Assembly (NCBI RefSeq): GCF_009469615.1 | Contig: NZ_SSXX01000003.1 | Coordinates: forward strand, 62,001-126,000 | DNA length: 64,000 bases | Direction of reading: 5' to 3' | Origin: Dechloromonas sp. H13 | GTDB lineage: Bacteria > Pseudomonadota > Gammaproteobacteria > Burkholderiales > Rhodocyclaceae | Program-made: the position numbers and the translations under genes | In this document: in pieces, positions 46,847 through 55,609 of the stretch | Position numbering within the stretch: the first letter of the stretch is position 1 | How the letters are laid out: each line of letters opens with the position of its first letter | The notes under the pieces: generated by a model | The model's database searches: none | What the model saw: the letters and a program-made list of their open reading frames with translations, nothing else | What the model was told of the DNA's origin: nothing

Positions 46847-46896
46847 CCTGGGGTGCTCGTTCAGGTTAGCGAAGGCATGTACGGGTCATTGCGGGA

Positions 46897-46941
46897 AGTA
46901 TATAAGCTGCTCTAGAATGTGTCTATCGTATTAAATTAGAC
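46897..46941 (-). promoter_or_regulatory. BREX operon promoter and candidate BrxR operator
   Basis: On the minus strand a -35 TAGACA (46920-46925) and a -10 TATACT (46897-46902) are separated by exactly 17 bp, each one base from consensus. An inverted repeat, GTCTA at 46921-46925 and TAGAC at 46937-46941, overlaps the -35, where a repressor would block polymerase. The region is strikingly AT-rich against the surroundings and lies between the divergent WYL gene and the 169-aa gene. Confidence 0.65.
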
Positions 46942-46998
46942 GTTTATCCGTCGCATAGTGATTATGAAGTGATGTACTGAAGACACTGGAGGCCAAGC

Positions 46999-47508
46999 AT
47001 GAACGGTAATCGTTGGGATCAGCCGGGCGTGCCCCACAAGGGGTGGCACTGTGTGGACGTCGTCGACCTTCGGGCCGACGGCGAGCCTGCTGACGACACC
47101 GACTACGCGACATGCCAGATGTGCGGAAACGAGAAGATCCGCTATGTCCACATCATGGAGCACCCCGATGTGGAAGAAGCGTTGGACGTTGGCTGCGTGT
47201 GCGCGGAGAAGATGAGCGATGACTACGACGGTCCCAAGCGCCGCGAGGCGCGACTCAGGAATCGCGCATCGCGTCGCACTCGCTGGCTCCACCGCAAGTG
47301 GCGAGTCTCGGCTAAAGGCAACAGCTTCCTGAACGTCGATGGTCGCAACCTGGTGGTGTACCCGACCAAGACGGGGCGATGGGGATACAAGATTGGCGAC
47401 TGGTTTGGCGCGAAGGCGTACCCGACGGTGCGTGAAGCCAAGCTGGCGCTGTTTGACGACTTCTGGGCCGCGACGCAGGACAACGACCAGCTTTGGGCGA
47501 CGGACTGA
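46999..47508 (+). CDS. Hypothetical zinc-ligand protein divergent from BREX
   Basis: 169 aa; GGAGG seven bases before the ATG. Near the N-terminus 'YATCQMCGNEKIRYVHIMEH' has a CxxC plus His, and 'DVGCVCAEKM' a CxC, so a zinc-binding site is likely. The C-terminal half is basic then aromatic ('GRWGYKIGDWFGAKAYP'). Family not recognised. It is divergent from the BREX operon and 80 bp upstream of the large GHKL gene on the same strand, so it may belong to that transcript. Confidence 0.75.
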   Translation: MNGNRWDQPGVPHKGWHCVDVVDLRADGEPADDTDYATCQMCGNEKIRYVHIMEHPDVEEALDVGCVCAEKMSDDYDGPKRREARLRNRASRRTRWLHRKWRVSAKGNSFLNVDGRNLVVYPTKTGRWGYKIGDWFGAKAYPTVREAKLALFDDFWAATQDNDQLWATD

Positions 47509-47510
47509 AC

Positions 47511-47543
47511 AAGAACAATGCAAGAACAATGCAAGAATAATGC
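47511..47543 (+). repeat. Three tandem 11-bp repeats
   Basis: AAGAACAATGC occurs at 47511-47521 and 47522-47532, and AAGAATAATGC at 47533-47543. The array starts 3 bases after the stop of the 169-aa gene and ends 45 bp before the large GHKL gene. It could be a slippage product or a protein-binding array. Confidence 0.85.
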
Positions 47544-47588
47544 GCTTGAAATAGAACGGCCCAGTCAGGGGAAAGGCTCGGAACAAAA

Positions 47589-50500
47589 ATGGATCAGCAG
47601 ACCCAACCCCGCAGAAGCGGCTCGTACACCGCGAACCTGCTTGGAAACATACGGAGCCACCTTGCCGGGCTGCAGGGCTACGACGTCATGGCTCTTGAGC
47701 TCATCCAAAACGCGGATGACGCCAAAGCAGAATCGGTTGTCTTCGACATCACTGACCGGGGCCTGCTTGTCGTCAATAGTGGCAAGTTCACCTACTGTGG
47801 TGATCTGCACACGCGGCCTTGCAGCTTCATTGCCAGCGACAACTACAGCTGCGACTACCACCGAATCGCGGATGTCGGCAGCGGGGGGAAGCTTTCTCGT
47901 GGCGAAAACATCGGTCGCTTCGGCATCGGCTTCGTCTCGACTTATCAGGTCACGGACCACCCGGAGATCCTGTCCTCTGGGATCAAGCTGACACTTCACC
48001 CGGAAGAAGGACAGTGGTTCATCGAGCCATTCGAGCAACCCGAAGGCACCACGTTCTTCTTGCCTTGGGCAGACGACCCCAATACCGAAGCTCGACTTGC
48101 GCTTGGGGTGTCGCACGTCAGCACCGCTCACATCGATCAGCTCGTCGAAGATTTTCAGAAGGTCCTTCGCAAGAGCTTGTTGTTCCTCCGGCATGTCCGG
48201 ACAGCGGAAGTTCGGCGAAACGGCGAACTGCTGTTGGCATGCGACCTGGACCGAGGTGATGGGTCTGATTTGATCGTCAGTTTCCGCCCGAGTGGCGAGG
48301 TGGAGCAATGGCACATCTTGCGGGCCGATGTTGCAGAGTCTGCTGCGCTGCTGTATGCCTCGCATCCCCGCCTTGAGTCTCTCGGTCGCGGCACCAAGAT
48401 CAGCATCGGGTTGCGAATCGATCCCGAGCCCCTGGCCGAGGGGGTGCTTTACGCGTTCTTGCCCACCGAGCAGTCGACCGGATTGCCGATGCACATCAAT
48501 GCGGACTTCTTTCCAGAGTCCGATCGAAAGGCAGTCATCTTCGCTGGGCACCAACACGAGCAGGCGTGGAACGAGATGCTCATCGATGCCGCCGCTACCG
48601 AACTTGCCAGAGACCCTGATGGCCTGCTGAAGATGCTGGGAGACGTTCAGCTCTGGCAGATCCTGGCGCGGGCGTTTGAGCTATCGAAACCATCGAACCA
48701 CCCGACTTGCTTCAAGCGATTTTGGGAACGATTGAAGGTCACTGGAACCCAGGCAAACATTGCGCTGGCCCAAGACGGTAGTGTTCAGCGCCCCAGCGGG
48801 GTCTTCCTGCCGCGCGGCCCACTGACAAGCCATCAGGCGAAGACGCTACTGGAGGTCGGTGGAAGGTTGGTCGCCGAAGATCTGCGGCCGTTCCAGACCG
48901 CGATAAACCAGCTGGGCGCGCCAATCCTCACTTTCGACCGGTTGGTGACCCTGCTTGAGCAAGCGATGGCGCAGCAGGTTCCTGGTCAGGTGCAAGTCGA
49001 AGCGGCAAGGCTGGAGAGCTTCTACCGTCCGCTTTGGAGCATCGTCAACGATCTGTTGCCGGAGACTGCGAATCAGACCCCCCCCACGAACCCGGCCATT
49101 CAGCGATTGCTGGCTATCCCCTTTGTCGTCACAGAAGATCTGTACGCCGTCACGATCAGCCAATCCTTTGTGGTGCCTGCCGCGCTGGAGGCTGGGCGCT
49201 TCGCTTCCCTTCTGCCCAGGCTGGCGATTGCAGCGCATCACATTCTCGGATTCCCAAAGATTGCGCGACTGATGCGACAGCTTGAGCTCGGTGCGGTCGT
49301 CGATCATATCGGCTCGATGTGCGCCACCGAGCCCGTCGAAGATGTCATCGGCGTTGAACAGCAAGAGTTGCGCGACCTGTATGCGATGTTCGCGGATCTG
49401 GACCGTCCGGATAATGTCGAGAAGGCGGTGTACCAGGCGCTTCGCAACCTGCCGATCTGGCTATCAAGTCGAGGTCTGATCAAGGCAACCCAAGCGCTCC
49501 TGCCTGGCAACTTCACCGATCCCACTGGGCAGGCCGACCTACTTGAAACGTCCGTCCTGACTGATTCCGCCAGAGAGTTCGTGTCGAGCAAGCTTGGCGT
49601 TCAGACGCAGACGATCGAGGCATTCGTACAGAACGTGCTGCCGAGGTTCTTCAATGATGACGGGCCGCTGGATGCGCAGAAGTACACCCGCCTGATCAGT
49701 GAACTGGCCAGCCATCCGGCGCTCGTGAATGACGAGAACATCCGCCGGCTGTTGGGTGCACTGCCGATCGTGCCGACGCAGGACGGGCGTTGGTCGCGCC
49801 CTACCAACACCTACAGGCGCACCGATGACTTGGTGAAGGTGCTTGGCGATGCGACGCACCTTTGGCTCGATGCCAGTCGGGTGCCCAACGCCCGGTCGGT
49901 CCACACTTTCATCGACAGCCTCGGAATACGCCGGTCACCACTTGCGCAGCACCTGGTGGAGCGGATGCTCTTCATCGCAGAGAAGTACCTGCCGACGGAA
50001 GATGCAAAGCGCGCCAGCGGCGATGCCTTCTACGTCCTGTGTGAGCACTACGAGGAATGGAGTGAGAAGCCGTTCTTCCAGGGTGCGATCGACAGCCTCC
50101 GTGGGGTGGCGTGCTTCCCAGCTGAAAGCGATACGGAGAACTGGCACTCTGGTGGCGATCTGTACGCGCCATACCGCGCCGAGGCATTCAGGTCGCAGGC
50201 CAACATTCTCGATTTCAGAAACACGGCACGCCTGAAAACGGAGCTACTGGAAGATCTGGACGTCACCATCAATCCGGAAACGAGGCTGGTCATCGACCAT
50301 TTGCAGTACTGCGTGAAGACCGGCGCTCAGCCTCACGTTTCGACCTACCAGGTGCTGAACGAGCGGGCACAGCGTTCCGATCCGCTGATCTCGACATTGG
50401 CTGGCTCTCGGTGCATCTATGTCGAGAGTCAGAAGAGCTTTGTCCGCCCGAATCAGCTTTACTGGTCGCCCCAGCAGCTCGGGCGCTGCGCCTTCACCAT

Positions 50501-52373
50501 TCCTGGCAATCTTGAGGCGTTCAAGCCGCTGTTCACCGCAATCGGAGTGAAGAACGCACCCGAGGGCCGAGACTACGTCGACATCCTGCTGGACATCGTC
50601 GGCGAGTACTTCGAGCAGTCGAAGCCCGTCGCAGGGGCGGATCGATCGGTGTACGACACCTGCTTGATGGGCGTGGCGGCAGCAGACGAGCGTGAGGAGA
50701 TTGGTGCCCCGGACATTCGAAGGTTGCAAGAGGCACCAACGATATTGAACCTCATGGGGCAGCCCACGCATCCTGACGAAGTGCTTCTTCAGGACAGCGA
50801 GTGGCACGCAGGTTTCTTCAATGCGGAGCTTGACCGGGCGCTGTGCAAACCTGCCCCCGAGCTGTGGCCGTTCATTGAGAAGGTCGGGGTCAGGCGGCTC
50901 AGTGAGAGCGCTGAGGTTGCGCTTGAGTTCGTTGATGGACAGAAGACTGAGGAACCGCAGCTTGCCGACAAGCTGATGGAGCGGATCGACATCCTTGCGC
51001 GATTGCTCCACGACAAACCGACGCCAGTCAAACAAAAGGTGCGGAACTCGCTTTCAGAGCTGACCGCCATTAGCTACGAGCTCGTGCGCATCCAAGCGTC
51101 CGTGCACGTTGGCGGGGATTGGGCTTCGGCTCCACCCTCGGCAGCGCATACCTTCTATGACATCGACAAACGCCAGCTGATCTTGGCGCGACCGGTGGGG
51201 AATCGCAGCTGGCCCCACGTCCTGAATGCCATCTTCCACCAGTTGATGCCGGAAGAGTCTGGAAGCGAGATATCGAAACTGACCCTCAGCGTTCGACCGC
51301 TGATGAGCATACCTGTTGAGGAGGCTCACCGAGAACTGACCGATGCAGGTATCCCGTACTTGGATGCTGAAAGCGCAAGCGGACAGGCAGATGACTTGAC
51401 CTCGTCGGCTTTGGACGACATGGGGAGCACGACCGACCCCGGCTACCAGCCAGAGAGCAAGCCGGATACCGCGCCAGCCGACGCGCCCAAAGGCGGAGAA
51501 CGCACAGCGGATCGGCCTGGTACGAGTCGGCCGACAGGTGAGCCGAAAGCTCCTCCCAAGGATGTGCCGCCGCCCGATCAAGGGCAACCTGGAACCGGGT
51601 CTAAGGGCGCACGAGAAAAGGATGCGCCAGATGGTGACCAGGCTACTGGGCACGGCCACAGCACAGGTTCGTCGACTGGCGACAAGCGCGCCAAGAAGCC
51701 ACGTCCAAAGCACAAGGAGCAGTGGGATCGACGACTACTTTCCTATGTTCGGAAGAAGCAAGAGGAATCTGCCGATGCCGACGAGCAGGAAGGCCCATCC
51801 GAGCACAACCTGGCTGTTGAGGTGGTGGCCCGCGCCACCGTATGCGCCTATGAAAAGGCTCGGGGGCGCGTCGCGGAACAGATGGCCCAAACCCATCCTG
51901 GTTACGACATCATCAGCCGAAACCCGCTGACAGGCGAAGACCGGTTCATCGAGGTGAAGGGTGTCAACGGCGAGTGGAACCAGACGGGCGTGGGGCTGTC
52001 CAGGCTGCAGTTCAGCAATGCCCAAGACTACGGCGATCGCTACTGGCTATACGTGGTCGAGTTTGTTTCTGATCCTGAACACATACGTGTTCATCCTATT
52101 CGCAGTCCTGCCACGCAGGTGACGTCTTTCATGTTCGACGGCAACTGGCGCGATGCTGTTGCCGATGAACGTGCCGACCCTGCACTTGCCTTCATCGCGG
52201 GCGCCAGGGTAAAGCACCAGCATTTCGGTTTCGGAAGGATCGAATCAATGGAGCTGCGAGGCTCGACGCGCGTTATGTCCATCGCGTTTGTGACCAGCGG
52301 TCGTCGCACGGTCACGTTGAATCTGCAGACGATGACCGTGGTTGAGGAAGACGATGACAACGATCATTCCTGA
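47589..52373 (+). CDS. Giant GHKL-ATPase (sacsin-like) / DUF3883 nuclease-like defence protein
   Basis: 1594 aa. The N-terminal GHKL ATPase shows N-box 'VMALELIQNADDAKAESVVF' and 'NIGRFGIGFVSTYQVT' (G2), as in sacsin-like and HSP90-fold domains. A long helical middle follows, then a disordered Pro/Gly linker (about 1285-1385). The DUF3883 domain near 1410-1500 has a PD-(D/E)XK-like core 'GYDIISRNPLTGEDRFIEVK' (Asp, E-V-K). The last 60 residues, 'GARVKHQHFGFGRIESMELR' to 'TLNLQTMTVVEED', resemble the Tudor domain at the end of UvrD/PcrA helicases. Such ATPase-nuclease giants occur in defence islands. The next gene, a broken NERD/UvrD helicase, overlaps its end by 20 bp. Confidence 0.85.
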   Translation: MDQQTQPRRSGSYTANLLGNIRSHLAGLQGYDVMALELIQNADDAKAESVVFDITDRGLLVVNSGKFTYCGDLHTRPCSFIASDNYSCDYHRIADVGSGGKLSRGENIGRFGIGFVSTYQVTDHPEILSSGIKLTLHPEEGQWFIEPFEQPEGTTFFLPWADDPNTEARLALGVSHVSTAHIDQLVEDFQKVLRKSLLFLRHVRTAEVRRNGELLLACDLDRGDGSDLIVSFRPSGEVEQWHILRADVAESAALLYASHPRLESLGRGTKISIGLRIDPEPLAEGVLYAFLPTEQSTGLPMHINADFFPESDRKAVIFAGHQHEQAWNEMLIDAAATELARDPDGLLKMLGDVQLWQILARAFELSKPSNHPTCFKRFWERLKVTGTQANIALAQDGSVQRPSGVFLPRGPLTSHQAKTLLEVGGRLVAEDLRPFQTAINQLGAPILTFDRLVTLLEQAMAQQVPGQVQVEAARLESFYRPLWSIVNDLLPETANQTPPTNPAIQRLLAIPFVVTEDLYAVTISQSFVVPAALEAGRFASLLPRLAIAAHHILGFPKIARLMRQLELGAVVDHIGSMCATEPVEDVIGVEQQELRDLYAMFADLDRPDNVEKAVYQALRNLPIWLSSRGLIKATQALLPGNFTDPTGQADLLETSVLTDSAREFVSSKLGVQTQTIEAFVQNVLPRFFNDDGPLDAQKYTRLISELASHPALVNDENIRRLLGALPIVPTQDGRWSRPTNTYRRTDDLVKVLGDATHLWLDASRVPNARSVHTFIDSLGIRRSPLAQHLVERMLFIAEKYLPTEDAKRASGDAFYVLCEHYEEWSEKPFFQGAIDSLRGVACFPAESDTENWHSGGDLYAPYRAEAFRSQANILDFRNTARLKTELLEDLDVTINPETRLVIDHLQYCVKTGAQPHVSTYQVLNERAQRSDPLISTLAGSRCIYVESQKSFVRPNQLYWSPQQLGRCAFTIPGNLEAFKPLFTAIGVKNAPEGRDYVDILLDIVGEYFEQSKPVAGADRSVYDTCLMGVAAADEREEIGAPDIRRLQEAPTILNLMGQPTHPDEVLLQDSEWHAGFFNAELDRALCKPAPELWPFIEKVGVRRLSESAEVALEFVDGQKTEEPQLADKLMERIDILARLLHDKPTPVKQKVRNSLSELTAISYELVRIQASVHVGGDWASAPPSAAHTFYDIDKRQLILARPVGNRSWPHVLNAIFHQLMPEESGSEISKLTLSVRPLMSIPVEEAHRELTDAGIPYLDAESASGQADDLTSSALDDMGSTTDPGYQPESKPDTAPADAPKGGERTADRPGTSRPTGEPKAPPKDVPPPDQGQPGTGSKGAREKDAPDGDQATGHGHSTGSSTGDKRAKKPRPKHKEQWDRRLLSYVRKKQEESADADEQEGPSEHNLAVEVVARATVCAYEKARGRVAEQMAQTHPGYDIISRNPLTGEDRFIEVKGVNGEWNQTGVGLSRLQFSNAQDYGDRYWLYVVEFVSDPEHIRVHPIRSPATQVTSFMFDGNWRDAVADERADPALAFIAGARVKHQHFGFGRIESMELRGSTRVMSIAFVTSGRRTVTLNLQTMTVVEEDDDNDHS

Positions 52374-52754
52374 ACTGACCGATGCCCAGCTGGCGGACTT
52401 GCCATCCCAGGCGGAGGCAAAGGTCTACAGGGCGTTGAGGGATGGGCTTCCCCGCGACTTTGTCGTCTTCTTCCAGGTCGGATGGATATTGCGTCGGGAG
52501 GAAGAACAAGCCAAGGATGGCGAAACTGATTTCGTCGTCTGTCATCCGAATCTCGGGTACTGATTGACACGATCCAGCGCTTCAAGGGCCTCGAATCGCC
52601 GATCGTGATCTTGTGGGGCCTGGATACCATTGATCTTGCTCGGAATCTGGAGCTGCGTTATGTCGGCATGAGCCGAGCGAAGTCTTTGCTTGTAGTCGTC
52701 GGAAAGGCTGATACCTGTGCGGCCTTCAGATTGGACGCTGTTCGGAAGGAATGA
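52354..52754 (+). pseudogene. Remnant of a NERD-UvrD helicase with a large internal deletion
   Basis: From the ATG at 52354 the frame reads as the start of a NERD nuclease domain: 'LPSQAEAKVYRALRDGLP', 'DGETDFVVCHPNLGY', then stops at 52563. In another frame the sequence resumes at once with the end of a UvrD-type helicase: 'VLIDTIQRFKGLESPIVIL' (motif V region), 'LRYVGMSRAKSLLVVVGKAD' (motif VI), ending at 52754. The middle of the helicase (probably over 400 codons) is gone and the junction at about 52558-52563 is out of frame. Overlap with the giant ATPase gene shows it was cotranscribed with it. Confidence 0.85.
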
Positions 52755-52840
52755 AAGGAGAGATTGCAGGGAGGTGTGCGTTGCCCCAAGGCGTAGCCAA
52801 CTTGGGATGCGGGTTCGGCTGCTAAACCGCCGTCCGGCGC

Positions 52841-52870
52841 CGGGGTTGAAGTGCGGCGAAGTCGCGAGAG
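52841..52870 (+). promoter_or_regulatory. Backbone promoter-proximal element, copy 1
   Basis: CGGGGTTGAAG followed by TGCGGCGAAGTCGCGAGAG. A very similar sequence lies upstream of the sbcC-like gene at 59298-59327 (CGGGGTTGAAG, CGGGGCAGGGCGCGAGGAG). Both precede backbone genes just beyond inserted cassettes, which suggests a site for a common ICE activator, such as the FlhDC-like pair. Confidence 0.45.
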
Positions 52871-52901
52871 CATGAATCGTCGGAATCTCCCGACGTTCAT
52901 G
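52871..52901 (+). promoter_or_regulatory. Inverted repeat/hairpin just before the RDF-like gene ribosome site
   Basis: CATGAATCGTCGG (52871-52883) pairs with CCGACGTTCATG (52890-52901) with one bulged T. The right arm runs into the GGAGGAG ribosome site of the gene starting at 52915. It could be a 5' UTR hairpin affecting translation or a repressor site. Position is seen; the role is inferred. Confidence 0.55.
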
Positions 52902-52914
52902 GAGGAGCGCCGTC

Positions 52915-54243
52915 ATGGCCCATCCCAACGTACACCCCGTCATCGCCGTGCAGGGCGGCGGCGCTACTGCTGCACCGACCCTGCTGGGGCAAGGCCCCGC
53001 CCGCATTCCTACCGGTGGAAAGATCCGCGCCGGCATCAAAGTGCTCACCAAGAAGGCCGCCGGAGAGCCCAAGGCGAAGGCAATCTACGACCAGGGCGTG
53101 GCCGCGGGCCAGTCGTTCGAGCAGATCGAGCGCGCCATCGCCGAAGCCCTGCCCAATCTCAAGACGCCGCTAGTGCCGCGCAACGTGCCGTGGTTCACCG
53201 TGCGGGCGCAGGACTTTCCCAATCCCGAAATCGCCCGGGAAATTCTGGATGCCTATGGCGAGGATCGGGGCGAAGGCCGGCGCTTGTACCGCTTCCCGGT
53301 GGTGTTTCCCTCCGACTACTGGCAGACCGTGATGCCGCACGAACTGGCGGCTTGGGGCACGCATGAGAAGCACTACTGGTCGCAATACTCGGCAGATGGC
53401 CGGGTGCGCCACTGCATGTGTCATGCCCCTGTGCCGGTCGACGGTACGGGGCGGCGCACGATCCGCCTCTTCGGCGGGCGCAAGACCGTGATCCGCGAGG
53501 ACAACGGCGGCCTGTGCGACCCCGAGACCTGCCGCGAGTATCAGCAGCGCCAGTGCAACCTGACCGGACGCTTCCTGTTCTTCATTCCCGGCATCCGTTC
53601 GATCAGTGCCTTCGAACTGCCTACCAACAGCTTCTATGCGATGAACGCGGCGATCCAGAAGTTCGAGACCGTGGGCTTCCTGCGCGGCGGGCGCATCTCG
53701 GGTTTCCTCGACCGTCAACGCACACCGTTCTACCTCACCAAGCAACTGATGGAGGTGGCCCACATCGACGAGCAGGGGAGGGCGGTGCGCGTCCCGCAGT
53801 GGATCATCGACCTCGAGGCGCCGGTGGATGTGACGGCCTTGCTGCGCGAGAACGAAGACACCGAGACGGCCTTGGTCCAGGCCCAACTGGCGACGCAGGT
53901 GCTTCAGGGCAATCCGGCCGCGGCGAACGCCGAGCCGCTGCAGCCGGGGGCGGCCGACATCCAGGCAGTGACGATGGCCGACGCGGCATCCGTCGAGGCG
54001 CCGCCGCTGCGGGAGGGTGGACCGAGCTTCGAGCAACTCATGGCGCGCGTGCAGGCATATGGGATCGTGCCGGAACGCTACCAGGCGTATGCCGATCGGC
54101 GCTGGGGAAGGGGCTGGAAGATCAACCCGAACGGCCGTGCCCGGGCCTGGGACGAACTGGAGCGCTACGGCAACGACCCGCAGGGCTATCTCGACAAGAT
54201 CGAGAGCGAACTGCACCTCGCCTCAGGCGGGAGAGCATCATGA
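52915..54243 (+). CDS. Gp3-like recombination directionality factor / metal-binding protein
   Basis: 442 aa; GGAGGAG before the ATG. 'LYRFPVVFPSDYWQTVMPHE', 'YWSQYSADGRVRHCMCHA', 'NGGLCDPETCREYQQRQCNL' (four-Cys cluster) and 'AFELPTNSFYAMNAAIQKFE' match the Gp3-like RDF family, often annotated 'hydrolase or metal-binding protein' in ICEs. An RDF would bias the integrase toward excision, but no integrase is in this window. The C-terminal region after residue 300 is Ala-rich and variable. It overlaps the sbcD-like gene by 4 bp. Confidence 0.65.
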   Translation: MAHPNVHPVIAVQGGGATAAPTLLGQGPARIPTGGKIRAGIKVLTKKAAGEPKAKAIYDQGVAAGQSFEQIERAIAEALPNLKTPLVPRNVPWFTVRAQDFPNPEIAREILDAYGEDRGEGRRLYRFPVVFPSDYWQTVMPHELAAWGTHEKHYWSQYSADGRVRHCMCHAPVPVDGTGRRTIRLFGGRKTVIREDNGGLCDPETCREYQQRQCNLTGRFLFFIPGIRSISAFELPTNSFYAMNAAIQKFETVGFLRGGRISGFLDRQRTPFYLTKQLMEVAHIDEQGRAVRVPQWIIDLEAPVDVTALLRENEDTETALVQAQLATQVLQGNPAAANAEPLQPGAADIQAVTMADAASVEAPPLREGGPSFEQLMARVQAYGIVPERYQAYADRRWGRGWKINPNGRARAWDELERYGNDPQGYLDKIESELHLASGGRAS

Positions 54244-55547
54244 TCCGAGTCGCTCATTTCTCCGATCTCCACTACGGCACGAAGAACCTGATCGAAGCTG
54301 ATCGCTGCTTCGGCGCCGCCGTCGACGGGGCCATCGCGTTGGGTGTAGAGGCGGCGGTCCTGTCGGGCGATGCCACCGACCATGGCCTGGACTTGCACGC
54401 ACCGGCCGCCGAACGGCTACTCGCGCAGGTGCGGCGCCTGGCCGACCATTGCCCGGTGCTGATGCTGCAAGGCACGTTCTCGCATGAGCCACCGGGCACC
54501 CTGGCGATCTTCCGGCTGCTGGGCGGACGGCATCCGGTGCATGTGGCCGACCGGATCGAGCAGGTCACCCTCACGGCCCAGGGCGAATGGCTGGCTTCGA
54601 CGGGCTGGTGCTTCGATCGGCTACCGGGCAATGCCCACGCGCTGTTTTCCTGCATTCCCACGGTAAACAAGGCTGCGGTCGCCGCGGCGGTCGGTGCAAC
54701 GGATGCCGCCCAGGCGGTCGGCGAGCAGCTGGCCCTGTTGCTGCGCGGCTACGCACCCGCCCACCGCGCCGCCCGCCGGCAGGGCGTGCCCACCATCGGC
54801 GTCTCCCATGGCACGGTGTTCGGCTGCGTGAGCGAGCACGGCGTGCCGATGGCTGGCTTCGATCACGAGTTCACCACCGGCGCGCTCTTCGGCGCCGAGG
54901 CCCAGGCCTTCATGCTCGGGCACATCCATCGGCATCAGGCATGGGAACAGGAAAGCAGGGTAGGGCGGCAGTGCATCGCCTATCCCGGCTCGATCGGTCG
55001 TTTTCACTACGGCGAGGAAGGGGAAAAGGGGTTCTTGTTGTGGGAGGTCGACACCGACCAGGTGCGCTTCACCCTGAAGCCCACGCCAGCACGTCGAACC
55101 GTCGATATCGTGTTCGACGGCAAGCCCGACCTCGACGCCCTGCGGGCCGCCGTCGCGCGGCAGGACGTCGCCGGCGCGTTTGTGCGCGTGCGCTGGACCG
55201 TCGCCGACGAAGATCGCCACGAGGTCGACCGTGCGGCGATCGAGCGGGTGCTCGCAGAGGCGGCGGAGACCAAGTTGGAGGGGCGGATCGTACCGGTGGT
55301 GCGCACGCGGGCGTCGGGAATCTCGCAACTAGCGAATCTGGCGGACAAGGTGCGGGTATGGGCGCAGGTGACCGAGGCGCGGGCCGAGCCGTTGCTCGAG
55401 TGCCTTGAGGCGCTCGCAACGCAGACCCCGGAGCAGATTGCGGACGGTTTGCTTCGCAGGGCCGGGGATACGATGCCACGGCTTGGATGCGGTTGGGATG
55501 TAAATGCGCGAGGTCTTGGGCCTCTGGAACGGAGTGGGCAAGAATAA
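54240..55547 (+). CDS. SbcD-like metallophosphoesterase
   Basis: 435 aa, ATGA-coupled to the gene before; the open frame extends upstream to 53418 only as an overlap with that gene. Calcineurin-like motifs: 'HFSDLHYGTKNL' (DxH), 'AAVLSGDATDHGLDL' (GDxxD), 'LMLQGTFSHEPPG' where SbcD usually has GNHD, 'GVSHGT' and 'AFMLGHIHRHQ' (GHxH). It is the nuclease half of an SbcCD-like pair whose ATPase gene lies at 59363. In this window the two are split by a 3.6-kb Gabija-like insertion. Confidence 0.85.
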   Translation: MIRVAHFSDLHYGTKNLIEADRCFGAAVDGAIALGVEAAVLSGDATDHGLDLHAPAAERLLAQVRRLADHCPVLMLQGTFSHEPPGTLAIFRLLGGRHPVHVADRIEQVTLTAQGEWLASTGWCFDRLPGNAHALFSCIPTVNKAAVAAAVGATDAAQAVGEQLALLLRGYAPAHRAARRQGVPTIGVSHGTVFGCVSEHGVPMAGFDHEFTTGALFGAEAQAFMLGHIHRHQAWEQESRVGRQCIAYPGSIGRFHYGEEGEKGFLLWEVDTDQVRFTLKPTPARRTVDIVFDGKPDLDALRAAVARQDVAGAFVRVRWTVADEDRHEVDRAAIERVLAEAAETKLEGRIVPVVRTRASGISQLANLADKVRVWAQVTEARAEPLLECLEALATQTPEQIADGLLRRAGDTMPRLGCGWDVNARGLGPLERSGQE

Positions 55548-55609
55548 GCACGAGCCGGTGACCTTGCAGTTGTTCTGAGCCACCGGCAGGGTGCTGCGCC
55601 TAATTAGGC

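Noticed and set aside
47511-47543. CRISPR-like array
   Set aside because: Only three direct 11-bp units without spacers; no cas genes in the window.
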